From contig NXFV01000420.1 in the NCBI GenBank assembly GCA_002803225.1, forward strand, positions 1-38,247: DNA of 38,247 nt. The letters are read 5' to 3'. The notes below the pieces were generated by a model that saw only the letters and a program-made list of their open reading frames with translations, ran no database searches and was not told where the DNA came from. Made by a program: the position numbers and the translations under genes. Source of the stretch: Gamarada debralockiae (Eukaryota > Ascomycota > Leotiomycetes > Helotiales > Hyphodiscaceae). Below are positions 31,774-38,247 of this stretch, piece after piece. How positions within the stretch are numbered: the stretch's first letter is position 1; every line of letters starts with the position of its first letter.

Positions 31774-33433
31774 ATGGGTCTGAAAACCCTTGATAGATTG
31801 GAGTTGCCGCCAACGGCAGACATGCACGTCCATCTTAGGCAAGATAAGCTAATGGAATTGGTCACGCCTCAAATATCTTTTGGGGGAGCTGACACAGTGC
31901 TCGTGATGGTGAGTATTTTGGGCCTTAAGCCCAGGCGTTTGCGTATTATTCGTAGGCGGACTTGGCTAACATGATGGCTTCCTGGTTTAATCTAGCCTAA
32001 CTTGCAGCCACCAATTACAACTGTTGCGGCCGCGCTTGAATATTCCTCCGACTTGAAATCTATATCTCCAGATGTCAAATTTTTAATGTCTCTCTATCTT
32101 CATATAAGTCTCTCAACTCTCTTCCTCATCTATAGATTTAGCTAACATCATCTCTACTCTTCTATCACGCCTGAGGTGATTGCCGAGGCAGCAGCTGCAG
32201 GCATTGCAAACCTGAAGATGTACCCCCAAGGCAAGACTTCTCTACATATTCCCCTGATCCCCACACAACATGGGATTGACATCTCTTAGGCGTGACCACA
32301 AACTCGGCTTCAGGAGTTACTAATCTGGACGATTTCTATCCTGTGTTCGAAGCCATGGAAAAGGTAAGACTCCAGATCTCATGTCACATATTCAAAAGCC
32401 ATCAAGCTAACATTAGCCAAGCACGATATGGTGCTTAATCTACACGGCGAAGTGGCAGATTTAACGGGCCACGGCGATATTTCACACGAGGAAGCATTTT
32501 TGCCATGTCTCAAGGAGCTCAATGAACGCTTCCCAAAACTACGTCTTGTAAATACGCTTTTCTAATTTGGAAAATTTCTCGGACTCTTATTTCCCTTTTC
32601 GGGACAGAATTGGCAGGTATCCGGAAGTTGAAATTATCTGTGAAGTTAATTACTCCGGTAAAGTGTCTCAACTAGAACGGATACGCGGCACAGCTCCCAA
32701 TTCATTTCTAAAAAGGCATATACTAACTCCGAGAGTGTCAAGGTACTTGAGCACTGCACGACTACGGCAGCATTGGATGCTGTACGTGCTTGCGGCCCAA
32801 CTGTTGCTGGTATGTCACTTTCCTCTCAGCAGATAAATCCCTTGTTAATATACGAGTGATTTACAGCCACAATCACAGCGCACCATCTGTATTCGACTTT
32901 TGCGGACTGCTGCGATCCGTTAGCATTTTGTAAGCCTATCCCAAAGAAGCCGACAGACAGAGATGAGCTTGTTAGAGCTGTAGTCAGGGATGAGGATGAC
33001 GGAAAATTCTTCTTGTAAGGTGTCAGGCCGATTAATTTTCAGTGTCCGTACTAATTCCTCCTTCCCCCTCAGCGGAAGTGACAGTGCGCCCCATCTCCTA
33101 TCAACCAAAAATGTTGGACAGGAAGGGAAAGTCCCCGCAGGTGTATTCACGCAACCATATTGCACCCAGCTTGTCCTCTTAGCCTTAGAAGAAGCTGTAG
33201 ACAGAGGCGTCATCAGCGACGATGACATCACGCAGGAGAAGCTCGAACGGTTCTTGAGCAGATCAGGGAGGCGGTTCTATAAGCTGCCTGAGCCAGCTAA
33301 GGGAACAAAGATTGTATTGGAGAGAAAACAGGAGACCATTCCAAAGAGTATTAAAAGTGCGGATGGGAGTATTGAGGTTGGAAACTCGAGGGCCGGTGCG
33401 AAGGTTTGGAGTTTGCGGTGGGAGAGGGTGTAA
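31774..33433 (+). CDS. URA4: dihydroorotase (URA4/pyrC type)
   Basis: Eight exons: 31774-31908, 31996-32103, 32158-32230, 32290-32363, 32422-32547, 32743-32809, 32867-33014, 33073-33433; 363 residues, as in yeast Ura4 (364). All amidohydrolase landmarks are present: ADMHVHLR (HxH metal ligands), NLKMYPQG (carboxylated Lys), LNLHGE, LEHCTTTAALDA, TAHHLYS, GSDSAPH, and GVFTQPYCTQLVLLALEEAV near the end. Role: reversible ring closure of carbamoyl-aspartate to dihydroorotate in cytosolic pyrimidine synthesis. Two introns are non-standard: 32104-32157 begins AT and ends AC; 32231-32289 begins GC and ends AG. The fifth intron (195 bp) is long for this window. The gene stands alone in repeat-rich DNA, but its coding frame is complete once these introns are removed. 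Confidence 0.9.
32104..32157 (+). other. putative U2-type AT-AC intron in URA4
   Basis: The exon ends ..SLYLH (CAT). The intron starts ATAAGT, has branch sequence GCTAAC at 32141-32146 and ends CTCTAC; the next exon reads TCTTCTATCACG (SSITPEV). Both AG dinucleotides inside (ends 32135 and 32141) give a stop or the wrong frame. Only the AC end restores YLH-SSITPEV, which matches the family's YLxPSITPE block in length. ATAAGT is the known 5' form of U2-dependent AT-AC introns. The length of 54 bp is normal for this genome. Confidence 0.7.
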
Positions 33434-33890
33434 ATAGACAGGTTAGGCGATGTTTCAACATATCATGGTTCTATGGTTTGGAACAGGCTGTTCCCCGACC
33501 GGAATCTCGACACCTCCCAACCATCAAGCTCACGTGATCTCGCGCCGCCTTTGCTCAGGCTGGCTCAGGCCCGGCTCAGCTTCGGCTCATGTCTGCTCAG
33601 GTCTGCTCACCCATCTCACTAGACGTCGTCAACTTTTAACGAGAGGACCGAAAGGGCCCCCTTTCCAAGCCAGGGATCCCAAATCTATACCCACTGCGCT
33701 TTTACAACCTGTGCCAGCTAGAACTCATTCCCAGACAGTTATCCCCGTCTGCCGTCTTCATGCAAAATGCCCATATTAAGGGACATTTTCTTGCGTCTTA
33801 CTTCAGGGTGTTTGACGTCGTTCTCTGTGGTTTGCCTGGGGCTTCGTACTTTATAAATGGCTGTCTCCCTCTTGCCTTCACGTCTTTTCT

Positions 33891-34045
33891 CTCCTATCTT
33901 CTCACACATATCCTCATACATCTTCTCACATATCCTCTCACATATCCTCTCACATATCCTCTCACCTATCCTTTTACCCATCCTCTCACCCATCCTCTCA
34001 CCCATCCTCTTCTCACCCTCTTCTCACCCTCTTCTCACCTCTCTC
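33891..34045. repeat. 12-bp minisatellite (TCCTCTCACNTA-type)
   Basis: About ten imperfect copies of a 12-bp unit (TCCTCTCACATA, later TCCTCTCACCCA, then TCTTCTCACCC). The purine/pyrimidine strand asymmetry is strong. Unit variants are arranged in blocks (ACATA early, CCCA late), showing stepwise expansion. Confidence 0.85.
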
Positions 34046-34632
34046 TCTAATCCCTCCCATTCCTCAAGTAAGATCTTCTTTTCTTGTTTCTACTCCAGAT
34101 ATCTACATCCGCGCCTGTACGCGGAATTTCGAGCCCCGCCTGGTCAAAGTTGCATACCAAACTTTCTTCTATATTGACGCAAATGGATAGCTTCATCATC
34201 TCATGTCATTCGAAATTTCAAGTCATAACCAAGAGGCCCAGAGAATTTCCAAGATCGTACAGAATAGCATGTTTCTCCAGGGGCAGTAATGACCTAGTTG
34301 TCTAGCTTGATGAGCTGTAACAGCTACTGGTAGCTGGAGGGCAGCAGGAGGGATTACAGTATATCGGAGAAGTAGCAATAGGGGAAGGGAGACAATAGTA
34401 ATTGTATTGGAAAGAGGTTCTGTAGTACTAGTGCGCTTGTGTGATATGAACTTAAGCTTGCCTTCCTCAAGTAGGGTCAATAGGCCTTACTTATCCTTTA
34501 CTCTAGACTCCTAGCTTTACATGCTAGCTGTACTATTGCTGACTCTGCAACTAACTGTACACTAACTAACTACTGACTAATCGCTGACTGTTCCTGACTG
34601 TGCAGATGTATTGAGCCTGGCTCAAGTAATAA

Positions 34633-34692
34633 TCGCCATGTGAAATCGCCCATACAATCACCCGTACAATCGCCCGTGAAATCGCCCGTGTA
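34633..34692. repeat. decamer tandem array (AATCGCCCGT-type)
   Basis: Five to six imperfect units read AATCGCCATG, AATCGCCCAT, AATCACCCGT, AATCGCCCGT, AATCGCCCGT, joined by short GAA/ACA steps. It is non-coding and lies in a gene-free tract. Confidence 0.7.
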
Positions 34693-34800
34693 CTTTCAGG
34701 AGCTAGGCTCTTGTTACATGAGCCTACTCTTACACTGATTTTGGGTCCGATTACAGCTCACTCAGGTCTAGGTAATGTTTCCTGATCCTTTCTCACACCC

Positions 34801-35620
34801 TCCTACATTCGCGCTGTGTCAAGGACTTACTTTGCGACAGGACTCGCTCCTGTAGAGACACGATTCCTTAGCTATCTTCGAGGGTACCCCACCCAAAAGC
34901 TCATCAGGCGACCTACCCTTCAATATCGTGGCAGCTGCTATCCGCCTCTGCCAATACCTTGCTCACACCGCGCATCCAAGCTTTCGAGGCAACCGCACGA
35001 GCGGGCGGTAGAAGGAAGGGTCGATATCCACAAGAAGTCGAGTAAGGTAGTTAAGCAGATACGTGGACTTGCGGTTTCCTATTCATCAACGCTTAAACGT
35101 TGTAGTAGGCGACGTGTCTGCAATCCTCCCATCCAAGATCGAGAATAACTCGGCGCAATACATCATATATCGCTAGTTTCTGCTTACGAGTCATACGATA
35201 TCGCTTTCATCATAGTCACAAAGATTCAAGCCGCAAGCTCTACAAATGCACAACTTGTAGAGGAATGCAAGGAAAAGGTAAGATATTTCTAAAGCTTAGT
35301 ATATATTCTTCTTGGATACTACAATGCTCTTGTAGACAAACTGCGGCGACTGTGATCCTACAATAACTTGGACAACCCCGGCAAAAGGCAAAAAAACGAC
35401 ACTACCCGAAAATACTGTCATCATTATCATTGATGTTTAGAGTAGCAGAGGGGCAATCCGTATCTTCCGAAAGTCTGACAGCGGATATGTCAATGGTATA
35501 GGGACACAGCAGGCCGGTAACCTGGTGATTGTTCCCTGGAATAGTGACTAGTACATTTCTGCTGCTGGATCTCTTCTAGTAGGGTATGTCACCAGGAGCG
35601 CGGTTTGATGCTTATATTAG
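34801..35620 (+). pseudogene. stop-riddled relic of an unknown coding gene
   Basis: From about 35190 one frame reads ESYDIAFIIVTKIQAASSTN then AQLVEECKEK. After an intron-like step (GTAAGA..TGTAG, 35279-35337) it continues NCGDCDPTITWTTPAKGKKT, LPENTVIIIIDV, stop, SSRGAIRIFRKSDSGYVNG, AGNLVIVPWNSD, stop, YISAAGSLLVGYVTR. The composition is that of a real protein. Both stops are TAG; the second fits Trp TGG to TAG, a CpA change on the other strand. I do not recognise the family. The 5' half (34801-35190) has only weak coding character. Confidence 0.45.
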
Positions 35621-35766
35621 AAGGTTCTTTACATTATCCTTAGGCGTTGTAAGATAATTTGATCCCGCAATTTCCATGAGATTTACATAGTAACAAATGG
35701 TTGAGTATTGTCATTATATGGGTCAGTTAACCACATCTGACCTTGAATTTCAGTGATGACGGCTGA

Positions 35767-35895
35767 AGCATCTGTCGGTGTGAGTCCGTAGACGTCGCCG
35801 GTAAGCCCTAGAGCAGATTCTAGTAGGACAGTTGGAGCATTGATAGGTGTGAGTCTGTAGACGTCGCTAGCGGGCTGGGTAGCAGATTCTAATAG
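35767..35895 (+). repeat. two copies of a 60-bp unit, period 69 bp
   Basis: Copies at 35767-35826 and 35836-35895 share GTGTGAGTC-GTAGACGTCGC and AGCAGATTCTA-TAG blocks. The period (69) is a multiple of three, and in one frame both read GVS-x-stop-TS at the same place, so it may be the repetitive tail of the preceding relic with the same CAG-to-TAG change in each copy. Confidence 0.6.
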
Positions 35896-36258
35896 CAGCT
35901 GAAATCAATAAAGAGTTCATTAAGGATGATTAATTTACTCGTACTTAATGCCTGCTTTGGATATTAAGAATCAATTGAGATGCGTTTTCGTTTTCGAGGT
36001 CATTTAACCCCGGTATGTAATAGCGGTAGCAGATCTGCCTCCAATTAGCTACGTCCTATCTCTTGAAAAAAAAAAAGACAAATACACCAGTCACGGAGTT
36101 AGGCATCTAGTACTTGATAGCAAGCAATCGAACAGTAGGATGGTTGATATCAGTGTTGTCCTTGTTAGCTTTGATTTCCTGACTAATTTCCATTTCCATT
36201 CCATGGAAAGGGTACGTGGATGGAATGGAATAGATCGCAACCCTGACCAGAAGATACC

Positions 36259-37571
36259 CTACAATAATTTCATCTCAAACATGGTTGTCTTTACTTTTCC
36301 TTGCATCGCACCCTTAGAGCCCACTTGTACGCCTTCCTCCACCGGATACGGATTAATAGCTTCCGTTGACAGCCTATTATGGAATTCACAAGCCCCCTGT
36401 TTGCTAACACCGTCCTCAGTTGTGTCCCTACTCCCAATATCTGCATATTCATCTCCTTGTCCCACAATCTCGTCTCCAAGTCCAACAAAGCCGCTTTTGT
36501 TCAGCTTGCTATTGCTAAGAGGCTTGATTGCTCCATCCGCAGTTCGTCCCGCAGTTCGTCTGGTAATTCGTCGGTTGTTGGCTGTACTATCTCCACTAAC
36601 AGGCTCCCGTGTGCTTTCCAAATATTTTCTAGTGAAGGATCGACTCACTTCAGGGATAGCACTAATGATTACCCCGGTAGCAACCTCAATGTTACTAAGA
36701 GTAATGATCAACTCTCCACTCTTCACAGGACTTTGACGGATCAAAATAGCGCGGGTAAGGGACACAATAATGACTACACCAGCGAGGCCAAATACCATCG
36801 ACATAGCGATACGAATGCGTTTCTCAGTGATGAGTATAAGTGCCGGGAATGGAACTATGCAAAGAAGAGCATCAGTGCCGACGTTGAGTACAATAGTGAC
36901 CCAGGAGACGGCAATGCCCAAAGTATTACTGCAAGCACCGATCCACCTCTTGGATAGTGGAAAGCACTCGAACAGTAAGAGGAATATCGCCACGATAAAG
37001 GTAGCACCGATCAAGAACAAACAGCCGACTGCAAGGTTGTGTACTCGGCCAAGTCGACGCGTCAGTCGAATATAAAAGAGACTGATCGATAATTTGATTG
37101 ACCATAGGGCAGAAAGATAAAAGAAGGTTCCGACAAAAAATATCTAATAGAGTGTTAGTAGTCGCTACCTGTCGGGGTCTATGGGGCGCCGAGGAAGGTA
37201 TATAAAATACCTTATTCATATATTGGAGAGTTGCTGTTTCTGGCAGACTTAATAGTGTAATTGCAGTTCCTAACATGCATGCGTGGAGCGCCTTGGAATA
37301 TGACTTGTTAGATTCACTCTAAGTAGTGGTGGAGATGAAATACATACAAGTGCTAAAAGGAGGACCGAATCATTAAGACTCCAGTGGAACTTATTATGCG
37401 AGCGTACGCGTGACCAAAATCGTACACCAGTAATAGAGCATGAGGCCACAAGCGAGAGAAACACCACCACCTAGCGAGAACAAAGGTCAGTAAATTAGTA
37501 AGGGCTATAGGGATTAGACTTCGGGGATTAGTAAAGAGTGTACATACAATGCTACCTATTGATCCCGCCAT
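36259..37571 (-). CDS. fungal rhodopsin-like integral membrane protein (second in window)
   Basis: Minus-strand exons 37571-37548, 37470-37348, 37291-37211 and 37143-36259, all GT..AG and in phase, give 370 residues. Membrane segments in order include VVVFLSLVASCSITGVRFW, WSLNDSVLLLALALHACM, IFFVGTFFYLSALWSIKLSI, LFLIGATFIVAIFLLLFECF, VLNVGTDALLCIVPFPALIL, MSMVFGLAGVVIIVSLTRAI and IEVATGVIISAIPEVSR. The LSALWSIKLSISLFYIRLTR block and the GTDALLCIVPFP block match the fungal rhodopsin-domain family, as in the 766-2287 gene, but the two are distant relatives. A charged C-tail of about 110 residues follows. The function and ligand are unknown. The first exon codes only eight residues, so the exact start (ATG at 37569-37571) is less sure. 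Confidence 0.82.
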
Positions 37572-38247
37572 TATGGTTGACGTATCAGAGTGAAATGGGT
37601 TACTATGATCGACTAGTGTGGTTGCTAAGGTTTGATACAAGTGGACCCAACTTATATATTCCTTTCGTCAGCAAACCCCCTATTTTGTCGTGCTTGAGGG
37701 TGTTCCAGCGATTGGGCTGACCCTAGAGCGCCAGCAAGCCAAAGGTGCCACGACGGCTGGGGAACCGGCTAGAGACGGTCCGCACTGAGCGCTATCTCAA
37801 AAATTGTCCCTAGTTGGAAATGATATTCGGTTGCTTTTTTCTGCTACGCTAGGGACATTGCCTGATGATCACTAGTAAGAAGGCTGATTATCCCCTCGTT
37901 CTGGTGAGACATTGCCAGCGCTAGTAGGGGGGGCCTGCTTACTGTGTACACCTCTCCGCCCAAAATATTGTGGCAAGGCCAGGGAGTTCCCAGGCCAAAA
38001 ACAATCCTCGCTACTTTTCATGTTTATACAGAGTCTGCTTCGGTTGCTGCTGCTTCGCTGTTGATGGGGAAGGCTTTGCTCGGCTGGCGCCTAAGTTGCT
38101 GCCTCTCCAGCTGTGGTTCCAGAAGGTAATACCGGCCCACAACTTCAGGAGTGAGTGGCAGTAAGCGAAAAGTGGATAGGCCGGGCTGTACGGCGCAGTG
38201 GGAAGTTGCCGATTTGGGGGCACAGGCCACCTCATCAATCCTAAGTA
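37572..38247. other. intergenic to window end
   Basis: Short frames near 37944-38238 on both strands lack recognisable features. A GC-rich stretch at 37700-37790 differs from the AT-rich flank and might be repeat-derived. I see no gene. Confidence 0.35.

Larger units (their letters stand above)
33434..34800. other. repeat-rich intergenic region
   Basis: I see no supportable gene. It contains a GGCTCAG-type cluster (about 33553-33612), a 12-bp minisatellite (33891-34045) and an AATCGCCCGT decamer array (about 34633-34692). CT/GA-biased frames are open on both strands only because the minisatellite unit is a multiple of three. Confidence 0.5.

Noticed and set aside
33739..34177. Open frames on both strands with repeated MGER/ICER or LTYP/ILSH units, resembling a repeat protein
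   Set aside because: They arise from the 12-bp minisatellite, whose unit is a multiple of three; all frames stay open and there is no start context or domain.
34816..35148. 110-codon plus-strand frame as a gene
   Set aside because: Its basic, low-coherence composition and position within a relic region give no support for a functional protein.
36140..36957. Plus-strand frames of 198 and 192 codons at the second rhodopsin-like gene
   Set aside because: They are antisense to a well-supported multi-exon membrane protein with family motifs.

Overview
The window looks like nuclear DNA of a filamentous ascomycete (Pezizomycotina). The evidence is genes split by many short introns (mostly 47-70 bp, GT..AG with CTAAC-like branch sites), a Zn2Cys6 regulator, two fungal rhodopsin-like 7-TM proteins, and decayed transposons whose stop codons and copy differences fit C-to-T change at CpA (repeat-induced point mutation, RIP). 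A leotiomycete/Helotiales origin is my guess from protein style, not proven. Exon structures below were built by hand from splice signals, frame and family knowledge.

Layout. 1-5.2 kb: end of an old Tc1/mariner-type element, a rhodopsin-like membrane protein (766-2287) and a Zn2Cys6 transcription factor (3065-5197, minus). 5.6-17.1 kb is a compact, repeat-poor housekeeping block: oligosaccharyltransferase subunit Swp1/ribophorin II (5687-6708), NudC (7260-8132, minus) divergent from TFIIH/CAK subunit Tfb3/MAT1 (8364-9449), AP180-type clathrin adaptor (9688-11872, minus), mitochondrial aspartyl-tRNA synthetase with a long C-terminal extension (13235-16312), and a small basic protein (16776-17138, minus). 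17.1-21 kb is gene-poor: a decayed intron-bearing tRNA-Asp, a DUF3435 recombinase-like relic and a pogo-like terminal sequence.

21.0-26.6 kb: a methionine-permease-like transporter (21029-23423, minus) and a 782-residue protein of unknown function (24036-26582). 26.6-31.7 kb: a second copy of the Tc1/mariner relic in the opposite orientation, and a GIY-YIG plus tandem SAP-like-repeat gene that is broken by frameshifts and in-frame stops. 31.8-33.4 kb: a complete dihydroorotase gene (URA4/pyrC type) with eight exons; one intron appears to be AT-AC and another GC-AG. 33.4-36.2 kb: simple repeats and a stop-riddled relic. 36.26-37.57 kb: a second rhodopsin-like membrane protein on the minus strand.

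The genes do not form one pathway or a biosynthetic cluster. The housekeeping genes serve separate processes (N-glycosylation, dynein/nuclear migration, transcription/CAK, endocytosis, mitochondrial translation, pyrimidine synthesis, methionine uptake). The points most worth a second look are the AT-AC intron in URA4, the GIY-YIG/SAP-like-repeat fusion, the AspRS C-terminal extension, and the DUF3435 relic.
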